Source: Malania oleifera (Eukaryota > Streptophyta > Magnoliopsida > Santalales > Ximeniaceae). Taken from it: 64,000 nt of DNA. The stretch lies in NCBI RefSeq assembly GCF_029873635.1, contig NC_080419.1:73210597-73274596 (forward strand), read 5' to 3'. A program made the position numbers and the translations under genes. The number at the start of each line of letters is the position of its first letter. The first letter of the stretch is position 1. The notes below the pieces were generated by a model that saw only the letters and a list, made by a program, of their open reading frames with translations, was not told where the DNA came from and did no database searches. This document shows, in pieces, positions 19,378 through 31,798 of this stretch.

Positions 19378-20880
19378 TGTGTTTGATGTAAAATTTATCA
19401 TTAAAAAATAAAAGATGTAAGAAACTTTATTTAAGTCATTATCATTACTATTATTATTAATATTTACTTATGTCGATAGAATAAAAATGAGATTGACTAA
19501 CTTTTCTTATAAAATTTGAACATTCATAAGTTTATAAAAGGAAAAGAATTTTGAGTCTTTAGAACAATCTTTTTTATAACTTTCTTCGTATTTTTTTGAC
19601 TAATAAAATTTAAATATTAAACCTTCATACTTTACTCTAATTGTAGACTTGTTATGTTTGAAAATTTTAATTAATGCTCCTTTTGTAGTATTTAAAGGTA
19701 ACCGTCAAGGAGGTAAAATATTAAATATAATATTAAACGCTTAGAATTCAATATTTACTCTTAAAATAGGATTTTTAAAATGTGGCAAAGAGAGTGAGAA
19801 TGTGGGTGGGTGGTTAAAAAAAATAATGTTTAAAAAGTAAAATTAAAAAATTAACCTTATATCCCGGTCAAATGTTGCTTTAATGTCTCCTAATCTAAGC
19901 TATTTATAAATCAAACCACATTTCCTTCCCATGTTATGGAGATTCAAACTCCTAGCTTTGCTAAGTTGAATTAAGACACGAGAGTGACGTACATTCGTCA
20001 AATTTTCTTAAACCATTAACATGCATGGTTGAAACATGAGAAGGTGAAATCTTTTTACAGTATCATTTATCAATTTTTTAGTTGATGATTTTGAGCAAAT
20101 AAAAAACATTTTTTTGAAATATATAATACAGCATTTAGACATGCTTTTTTTTAGAATTTAATTAATTTGGAACAGAAGCGTGCATTTATTTTATTTTTTT
20201 AGAATTTTATTTGAAATAGGTAAAAAAAAGATAATACGATGCACAAAGCTCTCGTGCATGCGGAGTCCGGAAAAGGGGCAAACCACCGAGGTGGTAGAGT
20301 TAGAAATGAAATCCAGGAAAGTGGTAGGTAGGTAGGAAAGGGAAACGATGGGCGGAGGATGGTGTTGGTGTTGGTGTGGGGATGCCCACAACACATTTAC
20401 CAATCAAAACAAAAAGAAAAAGTGCGTACATATTTGTATGGTAGCTAAGCTGGCTAATTTAAAGCCTTACGGTACGTAAGTTGTGTGGTGTGGGTGGGGA
20501 ATAAGGATGCCAGGAGTCAGGACACACCAAATTTGGAAGTGAGCGAGCTGTCAACTTAGTTCGTAATTAAGGGCCAGTGCGCCTAATTTTGAGCCATCTA
20601 TTGCGACCATTCAACTGAACATTTTCTCCTCTTCTCCTTTCATTGCATGTGCAACTGCTTCCCTTTCCATTGAAGTAATTAGCGTATGAGAGAGTATGGT
20701 TCCATTCTTTCGCTTGGTGTTGATTGTGGATTTGTGCGTAATTAATTTACTTGAATTTGGAAAAGAGGTAAAAATTTGAAGTGGCCAATCATATAAAATA
20801 TACTAGAAGAAAAAAAGATGTTGTGGCTTAGTATCACACTTAAGTTAATTTTTACATTTAATTTTATTGTTACCAAAAAT
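19378..20880. other. AT-rich intergenic sequence
   Basis: I recognise no gene or repeat family here. Two small ORFs around 20191-20403 overlap in different frames and look like chance open frames in a GTAGG/GTTGG-rich patch. Confidence 0.4.
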
Positions 20881-20887
20881 TGGTAGG

Positions 20888-22077
20888 TTGATGTAAGCTG
20901 TTCTTTAACCGCAACCACCTATAAAAGATCGAACAAGAGGGGTTTGGAGGACTCGAGATGGACTCTGAGGGATCGCTCGGATGCTTAAGTTAGGGATCGT
21001 GAGAGGATAAAATTACAGCAATGAGAAAGATTGGATCAGAATGAGATGCCTCCCCCCTTCTCTAAATGTCCCTTTTATAGCTGAGACTGGCATGCCTCTA
21101 TTAAATTTGACATTTATTTGTGAGTTATTTTGATAGTGGGAGATTTTATTTTGGTTTAATGGTAATAATTGGAGGTTAATTGTTAGATTTTTTTTTTTTT
21201 TTTTTTTTTTTTCGATGGCTTTGGTTCAATTCAAATGGTTTGGTGTATTATTTGAGAAAATCAAGGCTCAGTCATCTTACCCGAACCATGCGTGTTAATT
21301 TGGACCTTGAGGGCCCCGACTCAATCCTGGCTGCTAAGTTAGGCTCAACTCATGCAAATTGAGGGGTTTGTGTCTCAATCCGAGCTAATTAGAGAGGCTT
21401 CAGCTTAATCTGTGTCGTTTGATGATTGATCAACTCATCCGAGCCTATTTGCTTGTAGCTCCAGCTTAATTCAAGTTGCATGTGGTGGAGATGAGTAGTC
21501 TGCTAGCGCTCCAAGCTGCCGGATGGTTTCTAACTCAATTCGAGTCGCATTAAGTGGATTATCGGTTCATCTGAATTGCCTTCTAATTCTCTGAGCCATA
21601 GGGGCGTCCTAGCTCCATCTGAGCCGCGTGAGGTGGATAGCGACTCATCCAAGTCGTCTTATGATTCTCCGAGCCATAGGGAGTTTTGGCTCAGTTGGGC
21701 TGTGTGCGGATGACATCGAATCATCCGAGCTATCTTTTGATTCTTCAAGCCACAGGCGAATTCCGATTCAACCGAGTCACATGAGGTTGACATCAGCTCA
21801 TCCGAACCATTCATAGTTTTGTTGAATCGCTGGGTGGAATTTCGGCTACTTTCGAGCCATTTAAGTGGAATATTGGCTCATCCGAGGCGTTTTTATGGGA
21901 TTGGCTCCTTTGAGCCGTTTCAGCAAAAATCCAAGCCGCCTCTTAATTTTTGCTCCATGGACTAAGCCTTAGGATAGAAATCTCTAATTAAATAGAGATC
22001 GGGTCGTCATCCAAATTAAAACACAACTAGGCTCTACAAAAGCCCAACACAAAAGCTACCAAAGAACCCCCTCAGTT
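20888..22077 (-). mobile_element. Possible LTR or LTR-like promoter block with internal minisatellite
   Basis: Read on the minus strand, a start near TGAGGGGGTTC (22077) is followed by a degenerate tandem array (21960-21220) and then CTATAAAAGGG at about 21080-21070. A leader-like stretch ends near CATCAACCTACCA (20888). TG...CA ends and an upstream array followed by a TATA box resemble an LTR with U3-R-U5. No convincing 5-bp target duplication was found and no partner LTR is in the window. It could be a solo LTR or another repeat. Confidence 0.4.
21220..21960. repeat. Degenerate about 78-bp tandem repeat
   Basis: The motif 'actCATCcgagc' recurs at 21436, 21568, 21646, 21722, 21799 and 21879, with steps of 78, 76, 77 and 80 after 21568. 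More diverged copies appear near 21269 and 21349. Within each unit, 'gattctccgagccatagg', 'ggctcaattcgagcc' and 'gtggatatcg'-like segments keep the same order. A 25-base T run lies just outside at 21188-21212. Confidence 0.75.
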
Positions 22078-22518
22078 TTAAGTTTATTAATAAAATGAAC
22101 CTTCCATTAGTTGATCGTTAGTTAATCGTTATGTATATTTGAAAAAAAATAATTAATTTCAATTATAACAAAATGTATTTTAAAATGACACATGTTTAAT
22201 AAATTATATTAAAATTTTGATTAACATAATGTTTTAAAAATTGACTATGCTATTCAAAAACCTAATTGATTCTCAAATTAATTGATTTATGTGATCAATC
22301 GCTTTAGATCAACCAATTGATATTAGTATAAAAATCATTATTATTTTAATTTTTTTAAAATATATATATGAAAAATAAAAATTACTTAATAAATTATTAA
22401 AAAATACCTAGTAATTATAAATACTACAAAATATTTGTCAGAAACTTAATGACTAAACACAACATAAAATAAATAAAGTATAATTTAATATTTTTTAAAT
22501 CTAAGTAACTTATCAAGC

Positions 22519-23043
22519 TATTAGAATTGGAGGAGTCTATGAGTGAGCTTGATACACATGTGTGAACACCAACTTGACCAAAAAGCTTAAGCCTATTGGG
22601 TTTTAGGTCCAACCATGTATATAAGCACCTATCATCCACTCTAATTTTCTAATGTGAGACAAACTCACAAGTGAAATTCTCAACAATCTCTCATTCACTT
22701 GTGAGTTCTAGCTGCTCCACCTTGAACGGAAATCATCTCCCTTCTGGGACAATTCTCCAACAGTTGCTCAAGTGGGCCTTACCACTGACGCCTTACGTGC
22801 CTCATATTACATTCCACATGCCTCCGAACTAATCCTACCTCTCACGTCTTGACCCTATTCGGATCCATCTGCAGCCTAGATGATCCTTATTGGCCCCAGC
22901 CACACACTAGGTCTTCCAACTGTTAGCACGTCAGGAGAATTAACTTCTCGTCTCGACTTTTTTTTCGATGTCATGTATATAAGCACCTATCATCCACTTT
23001 AATTTTTCAATGTGGGACAAACTCGCAAGTGGAATTTTCAATA
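22519..23043 (-). mobile_element. TRIM retrotransposon copy C (internally deleted)
   Basis: Same family as the elements at 34664 and 40669, inverted. The complete 167-bp LTR is 22519-22685; the other LTR keeps only its first part (about 22975-23043). A perfect 5-bp duplication CAAGC flanks the element (22514-22518, 23044-23048). About 134 bp are missing relative to the full copy, covering the rest of the 5' LTR and the primer binding site. The junction lies at a shared ACAT. It has no coding capacity. Confidence 0.9.
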
Positions 23044-23048
23044 CAAGC

Positions 23049-24062
23049 ATAGCATTAAGAAAAGATAAAATAAAATTTCAAAATTCATTCTTTATGAATT
23101 AAAATTATAAAGTTGGATGTTGGTTTTACTATGTGCAAAATATGATTACTAAATGAATAAAGAAAATTTAAATTTATATTTATTGGTTGACCATTGTTTG
23201 AGACAGTTCACTAATTTTTCCTAATTTTATTCAAGTTGCTCTGTTATTGAATATGATATTCAACTAGACCCAAAAAAAACGAGTCACAATTTAATCAAGT
23301 GTCCGATTTAAGCTAATTTTTTAAATTAAATTTTATTTATTAAAGATATATTTAGTCATATAATTTTCATGAAATGTATATAACAAATTATTTAAGTATT
23401 TTTATGAATTATTAGTATTATTTATTCATTTTTTATAATTTTAATTTTTAAAATAATAATTCGATTATGTTATCATGCTTATGTCAACTGATTTACCCGA
23501 CTTAATCGTTAGATGTTTGATTCACTTACAAATTTAATCTTCAAGACACATTATAATTTATTAAATTAATATCATTTTTTAAAATTTATCTTACGGAGAA
23601 GGATAAAATTTATTCTTTCCCTTAAACATAACGGTCAACTGGAAGGTTTATTTTTAAACCCAACAGGATTGAATTTTGGGAGCTGGGTCTTTGGTGAAAA
23701 GAACCTTTAGTTTAGTTGCACTTTCTCTATTTAAGACGTGTGGACTCCACACGCCCTGCTTTTAGTCTTATCAGAAGTCATAATACCAAAGTGGTAAATT
23801 GGGAAGTGAAGAGAATTGACCAAAAGCTTAGGGATGGAAGAATGGAGGTTGGTGGCTTGAGGGTGCAAATTGCACAACGTATGTTTGTGGGATTTCCACC
23901 CGAAAAGCTTCATTATTTGGATTGGCTTTAAATGTTTGTGGACTTAATTGGAAATTGCAATTGCAATAAGCTTCCTTCCTTTTTGAGATTGTCTTTGTTT
24001 TTGTCACTATATGCATCCATGGATTGTCCACTTTTTCTTCCAAAATATGTATATATGTTGCC
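23049..24062. other. AT-rich intergenic sequence
   Basis: Small ORFs near 23716-24064 lie in several frames of the same stretch and match no family I know. Nothing else was recognised. Confidence 0.4.
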
Positions 24063-24562
24063 ATGGAGTCCCAAAACAGATCGTGATTCGGCTAGTGATT
24101 CGTGAACCGTCCATTTAAATCAGGTTCAAGTCTAATAGAAGGTGATCCATTTATAAACGGATCAACCTAAACCCAACCTGTTTATTAAATGGGTTAGGTG
24201 AGTTTGGGTTGGGTACCCGTCGGGTGACCCGTTCAATTTGGCATATATATATGTATATTACATTAAAAAAATATTAATTAAAAAGATGCACTATTTTCAA
24301 CTTTTTATATTTTTTTACTACGATATTAATAAATAAAATAAAAGAGTGCTGTTTTTTTTTGCTAAAATATTATTTTATATGAAATATTTTAAAAAATTAA
24401 AAATAAATGAACTATATTTTTAAACGGGTTCTTAATGGGTACCCATTTATTAAACGAGTGGGTTTAGGTTTATATTAGTCACCCGTTAGTAAACAGTGTC
24501 AACTGAACTCATTTAACGCTTACTCGTTTACGATTCGCTGCAAACCCGTTTTGCCACCCCTA
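24063..24562. mobile_element. hAT-like MITE, left end eroded
   Basis: The right end, on the minus strand, is TAGGGGTGGCAAAACGGG, a common hAT-type terminus. The left end (ATGGAGTCCCAAAACAG) matches it with substitutions. Subterminal 'acccgttt' and 'aaacgggt' motifs recur near both ends. I found no matching 8-bp duplication, so the borders are approximate. No transposase is present. Confidence 0.55.
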
Positions 24563-25054
24563 GTGGGACTTAGAAAATATTATAAAATGAAAAGAAAAAT
24601 ATTAACGAATTCACATTTTCATAATTTGTTATCGAGGAAAAGAAGAAAGAAAACAAAAAATATACCAAACTCATAAACAAAATTTTAACCTTATGCATCA
24701 TTATTATTTAGCTATTCTTAATTTTTAATCATATATAGACAAAGTTTCATTTTAAATAAAATTTAACATAAAAGGAAAGCACAATTTCTTTTCTTTTCAT
24801 TTTCTCAAGTAAAATCCTTGATCCAAACATATTCTAAGAAAAAATTGTTCATGTATTTGTTTGTTGATCTCCAGGCAAAAACACACATCTACATTTTTAG
24901 TTTTTTGCTTATGTTGTTAGTTTCTGAATTATTGTTATTATAATTGAAAAAGTAAATTGTATAGTTTTTGGTTAATATGACTATTAGGACATTAATATCT
25001 AGAATTCATTTTTATTGATTCAAACATTTTGTAAATAATTTTTGAAGGAGAAGC
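24563..25054. other. AT-rich spacer before the large LTR element
   Basis: I see no gene or recognised repeat in this stretch. Confidence 0.4.
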
Positions 25055-25059
25055 AAAGT

Positions 25060-27205
25060 TGTTAGAATTGGTGTATTCCCAAGAGGGGGTGAATTGGAAA
25101 TTTAAAATTTATCTCTTAGGTTAAATGAAATATCCGTATAATACAATTTAGGGTCTTTTTATATAATTCCAAATGCGCCAATAATATAATGAGCGAAAAT
25201 TTAAATCAAGCGCATCATTCACACCATAACATACATGTGCAGTAAATATAAAGTGCAAAAATATAAACAACGTACATGATATGTTATCGGGGTTCGGTCA
25301 ACTGTGCCTACGTCTTCGCCTCTAGTTCGCAAGCTCGAGGATTCTACTAAAGACTCACTTAATGGGTGGAGCGGTATCGATTACAACTAGGTCAATTAGC
25401 ATAGGGCTAACCTCAACCTTTACAACTAGGTCAATTAGCGAGGCTGCTCTCAACCTGTACATTAACAGGATGACGCACCTAACTTTCCCGGGTTTAAGCC
25501 AATTCGGGACTATTTCACAGGACTAGTCTCCCTTTTCAGGCCCATGCCAGGAAATACAAAAGTGTGTTCACAATCACTGAGATTGGTATAGTAATTATCT
25601 TTTCATGCAAAGCAGATATGTACCTAGTTACGCGCAATTACATACACCACCAAATGATTTAATAAGTAATTTCAATGTGGTTTAATATATCAACTCTCAA
25701 ATATATTTGCAATCAATGTAATCAGTGCGTAAGAGTGCAAACTAGTATGATTTTTGTATCACAATATGTATTCAATCTAAATGTTTACATAAAGATTTCA
25801 ATCAACTCTCAAATATTTCAATCAACTAAATATCTCAATCATATAAAGCTTAAGCAACGTATAACTTTGGTTTACAAAAGGGGTTCAATCTTTATGTTTA
25901 ACAGAACATATAACTCAAGGAATATTGCAATAAAGATTTTCACCTCATAAACAAATATCTCTTCAAATATTTTTCAAGATAAAGCATAATAGATATTTGA
26001 AAATGATTTTAAAAAGATTTTACAACTAAAATAAAATATGAGTTTCTCAAGATGTTGCAACGAATATGCAATCTCAGAAAATCAAATGAAAGTCTTCTTA
26101 GGAGAGACTTATTAACAAAGTCTCTTAAGAATACTAAAGTTTGGCTCTCTAGAAAAATTATGTCAAACAATCACAAACCAAATGAAAGCAAACCCTTTTA
26201 AAGCAAACAATCACTCAAAACAAACTTACGAAGGATTTAGGCAATAGTAGAAGGTAAGTAGGAGTGAATGAAGCTTAGAGATATGTATTATGGATTTTGA
26301 GAATTTCAAATAATTTCTCCTAATTAAAATTTCTAATTACATGCTAATTATTCCAAATGAGGGGGTATTTATAGGCTTCCCTTGAAATATAACCGTTAAA
26401 GACATGATTGGGATAATAAGAAAAGTTTTAATGATATTTAATTAATTTAACCCCATTTAACCGAGTTAATCATGATAAAAAAAATGAGTCCAACCTTAGA
26501 GCACCGATCGACTAGGACAAGTTCAGTCGACCGAGCCAAAAATGAACTGCCCTTTCAATCGACCGAACATGTATGTCTGAGGGCGATTTTTCAATATTTG
26601 CGAGATTCGGTCGACTAGGGTCAATTTGAACTAGACTGGTTAGTCGACCAGACAGTTGGGTTCCCATACGTGAGAACTTGGTCTACCAGGTTGGTGGTAT
26701 ACAAAAAGATCTTGGTCGACCAGGAGGTCAAAATGTTGACTTCCTAGTAGGTTTGATCGACCGGGGCCAATTGAACTACAGGAGTTTGGTCGACCGGGCT
26801 ATGGTCAACCAGTTGACCCAGACCAGGTTCGGTCGACTAGGGGCAGAATGAACGTGCACATTTTGTGCATTTCAACAAGTCTAATACATGCAAGTGAGTG
26901 AGTGAGTGTCTGTCATAGGGTCTTTTCTAAGTCCTGTTTCAGTTATGCTTTGGTTTGGGCTAACATATTAGACCATGCATGTGATGTGTGTGTGATTATT
27001 ACAAATCAAAGGTCCTAATTACTATTACAGACCCTTTGCATAAATGAAATATATTACAATATAAAAAATTGGGTCTTCAATCTTTACTTTCTTCTATGTG
27101 CATTAAGATCTGTCAATTTTAGTTCTTACACATAACCTCAAACACCCATTAGATATAATGAGTATTTGTCATTATTAAAATCGGGCGTAACCTATGAGGT
27201 CAACA
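25060..27205 (-). repeat. 3' LTR of the large non-autonomous element
   Basis: About 2.15 kb, starting TGTTGACCTCATAGG on the minus strand and ending CTAACA at 25060. A TATAAATA box on the minus strand lies at about 26372-26365. Upstream of it, at about 26500-26840, are roughly ten GGTCGACC-like palindromes. A segment at 25277-25450 (GTTATCGGGGTTCGG and following) also occurs, diverged, in the chimeric LTR at 45.9 kb. Confidence 0.85.
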
Positions 27206-28748
27206 TTCTCCCCCTTTTTGATGATGACAAATACACCTAACAAAAATATGGGTATAAGCCTAAGAAGGCTCCCCTATCAATATGCATCAAATTTTAACCT
27301 AATTATTTTATTTTACCCAATTTTTGCCTCTCCATCTCCCCCTTTTGGCAATAGCAAAAAGGGTCATGAGAGTGAAAAGCTCTAGGCAATGGGTGAGTAT
27401 AATATTTATACATTATAAGTTTTGGAAAGTTTTTGAAAAACTTTAGCAGAGTGTCGTTTGAAAATTGGACTTTCCAAAACAAATCATGTATAAATAATAA
27501 CCTGTTTGAGTTTATAAGTCTTGGCAGTTTATCCACAACTACTCAAACAATTCCAATATGATCCATGCAATAAAGCATAAAGTCCAATAGCATCATGAAG
27601 TGGACAAGAGAATTGTGCATCATAAGCAATAGTCGATATTCATAAAGTCCAATATGATCATGCTATATATATATAAGAATTGTGCATACAAACAATAATC
27701 AATATTCACAAAGTCTAAGGCAAGAAGACATATCAACAATAATATTAGTTGCTAAGACTTGTAAATTTCACTCGAGAGCTCCCCCTAGCAAATTGAATTC
27801 AAGCTAGGAGAAAAAGCAACTGCTTAGACTAAGTGGATAGATATTTCATTTAGAATCGCAAGAAGTGTAAGCGGTTAATTTTTGAGTCTTTTAAAAGTAA
27901 ATGTCGTGGATTGCATATTTGTTCATTTTATCAGTCAATTAGTGTAATCACCCTTAAATATCACACAAGCATCAAAAGACATACATTAAGGCATTAAGTG
28001 AAGCACATAACCGAAACCGTCCTTATCAAAGCATACAGAATATACTGACGATCAGGGTTCTTAGAAGAGCCTTAATATTCAACAAGTTAAACCATGATGC
28101 ATACGAGATTATTATTTACTTTTCTCTGGAGATGGAGTTAAGCTCCTCTAAATATGTGATGATTATGCAGGGATGAAGGATTAATGTTTCTATTTAAAAT
28201 TTCACTCATCCTTTTAAAAAAATATTTTAAAGCTAATTTCATCATAATCATCCCTAGATAAGGTTTTATGTTGGGAAAAATCCTGTCGAAATTTCAACAG
28301 CATGTCGTCTGTAAATAGGACATTTCCCAAATAAACCTACATAAAAGATTCTCAACATTCAATATATAAGAGATTTAAGGCATGCGAGAACCTATATCAA
28401 CTAACAGCATGCAATTACACATCAACTGCATCCACTATGCAGGAGACATTCTATCCTAAACATGCAAGTAGGTAGATAGTGATATATATGTCGTTTGTGA
28501 TATTCAACCAGAGAGCAACAGACAATCATCAAGGCATAACACACACATAGTAGACAAAGCTAGATAACCCAATCATCAGCAGAGTCCAAAATAAACCGTG
28601 GTCAGAGTGTAGTATGTAACAAAATTAAAAATGAAAGAAAGAAAGAAAATAAAAAGTAATAATTGTTCCATAAGTACATACCAGACGATATATATATTAA
28701 AAATGAATCATAACCACAAATCCTGATTTGCAGATTGCTCTCCTGAAT

Positions 28749-29953
28749 CTAGATGTCTCCCCCATCAACACCACCATCGGCACCATCACTTGCATCAAAG
28801 TCGAAGTCTATGGTCATCTGGTCTCTCTCGTCCTGCATCTTTTGAATCCGGTCATTTAACTTGCTGAAGTTAACTGCCCTGGTCCTCTCCAAATCTGTGA
28901 ACCAGCTAGCAGTGGAGATAGAGAACTGTCTGAACTCGTCATGAAGTGCAGTAGATGATGATACAAGATGTTGCATATCTGACTCGACTGATCCTCTAAA
29001 CTGCCCAAAGGAATCAAAAAGGCTAGTGATGGCAACCATCAGATCCACGTTCGACGGACGCATGGGCTGTGGCGGTAGCTTCTGCGGGGCCTCCTCCTAT
29101 GCTGCAGCACCCCTAGATGGCAACCAAATATTGCAAACCAGCTTATACCCCATCAGTCTTAGGGTGATAGCAAAAAATATGTTAGCAGTCCTTCTTCTCT
29201 TCAGCACAACCACATTTGTGTGGGTGACTCCTATGGATAGAAATAATTTGTTTAAGATCCCTCTGTATGACATAATGATCCTGTGGCCGATTGTCTTGGC
29301 CATCATCCACCGTATCATCAAACTAGGTAGATTTAGCTTTTTCTGAGAAAACAAGCACCACATAATGAAGCAGTCTAAGAAAGATACATGCACTCTAGAT
29401 CCCGCCTTGGCCATGATATTATATGTGATCAAGTGGTGCACGACCTTAGCCTTTAGTGTGAACTGCCTATATTGAGGGGGATGTACTAGCTCGCAGCTAG
29501 TGGATCAAACATGGTTAGGTTTGCAAATGTAGCAATCGTAAAATCCTGTTCATGGATCTAGGAAGTTACCGAGTCTGGGCGCTCAAAGTCTCCATGATCT
29601 ATATCTAGGACATCAGAAAGATACTGTGCATCGAAATGAATGTCTGTCCTTACTACCCTAGAAAAATAACCATTTTTATCATTCCCTAGATTTGCATAAA
29701 ATAACTTAATGTATGTACGGTAGTGGTCATTAGGCTGATATGAAATGAATGTTTTCCATACCTGATACTCAAACATATTCTTGACATTTCCAAAGTGTTG
29801 ATCCATAAAATCCAGATCTAGAATCTTACCCAATATTGCTTCTTTCGGGCGAAACTCCCTCACATGTATGATCTTGGAGCGCTCTGATAAAAACCAATCA
29901 TCCTCGGCGTGTGCAAGATCATGGGCTTCAACATGATCATTTGGATGAGCCAT
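28749..29953 (-). pseudogene. Transposon-encoded protein of the 'putative plant transposon protein' type
   Basis: A true ATG at 29953 opens a frame of 131 residues (MAHPNDHVEAHD...) containing VREFRPKEAI and KLFYANLGNDKNGYF. It continues after stops and a frame change as HHLITYNIMAKAGSRVHVSFLDCF and a C-terminal segment with acidic tail ending at 28749. The FYANL motif and the HxLITYN...K.G.R..V.FLD block are typical of a domain widespread in plant transposable elements, which I recall as Pfam Transposase_32. Its biochemical role is not established. A TATA-like box and a palindrome array lie directly upstream. The full frame would be about 400 residues; at least two stops break it. Confidence 0.65.
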
Positions 29954-30072
29954 GGGTGCTTGGATGAGAGAGATTTAGCATTGGTCTAAGGGTTTTTGGC
30001 AAGGTTTGGAGAAACAGTGAAGAAGGCTCTGAAATTTTTTAAGAAAAATGAGCTTTGAACGTGAAGATGGCA

Positions 30073-30355
30073 TTTATATATCTTGGTTCGATCGGCCAGG
30101 AGCAGATTCAGTCGACCGATGATTCAAATTCCTCACGAACCGACACTATTTGGTAGACCAGAAAGAATTTGTACTGAAATGGGCGGTTGACCGAGGTGGA
30201 GTACTGTTCTTCTATTCGGTTGACCAAGGGAAAACTGACAGGTTTGGTCGACCAGAGTGGAGAAGCTTACTGAGTGTCGATCAACCATACGGTCAAAGGT
30301 CAAGGGGTCGGTCGACCGGGAGCTCTAGTTCAGTCAATGCTCGATCGATCGAGCA
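30073..30355 (-). promoter_or_regulatory. LTR-like internal promoter: palindrome array plus TATA
   Basis: On the minus strand, TATATAAA (30080-30073) lies about 120 bp upstream of the ATG at 29953. Directly upstream, at 30085-30355, are eight or so GGTCGACC-like sites (for example near 30110, 30147, 30189, 30222, 30247, 30278 and 30313). The arrangement copies the U3 of the element's own LTRs. A short upstream ATG occurs in the leader. Function is inferred from the layout only. Confidence 0.5.
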
Positions 30356-30627
30356 TAGTTAATTTCTCCGATTTGACTTTATTTTGACCAAAATTTTTTC
30401 CTTAAGTTCAAATTTGATATGTTACATATATTTTGACATTAGCACGATTCTTAGGGATCCTTGGTGAAGTAATATTATGCAATTAAAGCACGTATCAAGA
30501 TTTGACAGATTAAGTGTATATTACTTCCTAGTGCAATTACTACAACCCCTAAACTTAGAGACTAATGCAGGATCAATTAGAGGATGATTTGACTTGAAAT
30601 GCACTTTACCTTAAGTCCTACGGGATT

Positions 30628-31798
30628 CTATATCATGACTAACCAATCCATATCTCTTCCTAAGCCTCTGGCACTTCTGAGTGGACAATTAAACCAAATG
30701 TGCCCTTTTCTCATACAGGATAAGCTAACTTTATATATGCGTGAAGCATTATACTTATTTATTTTAGCTTTGCTCATTGAGACATTACTGTGGGTTTGAT
30801 AAACAGAACATATACCCTTTTTGAAAGATTTATTTCTTTTGAACCTCAAGGGTTTAGTATGATTATTCTTTCCACATTTTACTGTGGGTGAAGCTCTAGA
30901 ATAATCACTTACTTCTATCCTTAAGCAGATAATTTTCAACATCTTTCTAATTTTTCTCTTATCAAGAATAGCATGATAATATTTTAATCCTCTCAATTGT
31001 ATGACTATCCTTTTGTTTTGATTTTTTAGAAAAGCTTTATGATATGACATTCTAACTAGAGACTTATGAATTTTAAATGACTCATTTTCTAGTTGTCCAT
31101 TCAATGATAAGCTTTCATCATAAAACTCACTGCATGATTCAATATAAGATTTATTTCTATAATTATCATATGAATCCATGCATACAGTATCATTATCAGA
31201 GACAATTGGTCATTTTATCATAAGATATATCACAGTTATTACATGAACCACTGCATGCTATGTCAATAGTAATATCACAAGGAATATCAAACGAATTAGA
31301 ACAATAATTTTCACATGAAGCATTGCATGCAACAACAGCATGCATTTTCACAAGGAACCACAGATGATTCTTCACATGATATTTTGCAGTAATCAACATA
31401 AGAATCATCAATTGCATAACAAACTGAAACAAAAGGTGAATCATGTACCTCCTTGTTGATTAGTAGCTTATGATTTGCCGCTACTAGATCATCTGATCTT
31501 TGAGCTTCTAGAGAGGCAATCTCCTTGTCCTGCGTCTCTCTATATCTATTTTCCAACTCAACCCAAATCTTCAGTGCACTACTACATGTCATAATCTCAT
31601 GAAGAATATCAGTATCTAAAACACAATATTGCATGTCCATGGTGTATGAATTTTCATGCATCGAATTAATATCATTTTCTACAGGCATACAAATTCCATT
31701 TACAATCACCTGCCAGGCCCTCCAGTTCATTGATTTTATAAAAACGCTCATTCTAATTTTGCACATGGTGTAATCGACACCACAAAACATAGGAGGAC
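30628..31798 (-). pseudogene. Copia-like gag relic of the large element
   Basis: Immediately inside the 5' LTR, the minus strand encodes PPMFCGVDYTM-KIRM and KSMNWRAWQVIVNG, then TCSSALKIWVELENRYRET. This is the conserved N-terminal gag core of plant Copia-type elements. It then jumps to a coiled-coil-like EIASLEAQRSDDLVAANHKLL and a Cys-rich stretch. A degenerate zinc knuckle (CMRKGHIWFNCP, lacking its first Cys) lies near 30680. The middle of gag is deleted and several frameshifts occur. No pol follows. Confidence 0.65.

Noticed and set aside
25675..25950. 91-residue ORF that also exists at 32380-32655
   Set aside because: The two match because they sit in paired LTRs. The frame is antisense to the element and has no domain.
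26500..26840. CRISPR-like spaced repeats
   Set aside because: The repeats are short degenerate palindromes with irregular spacers in a plant LTR; no cas genes and wrong organism.
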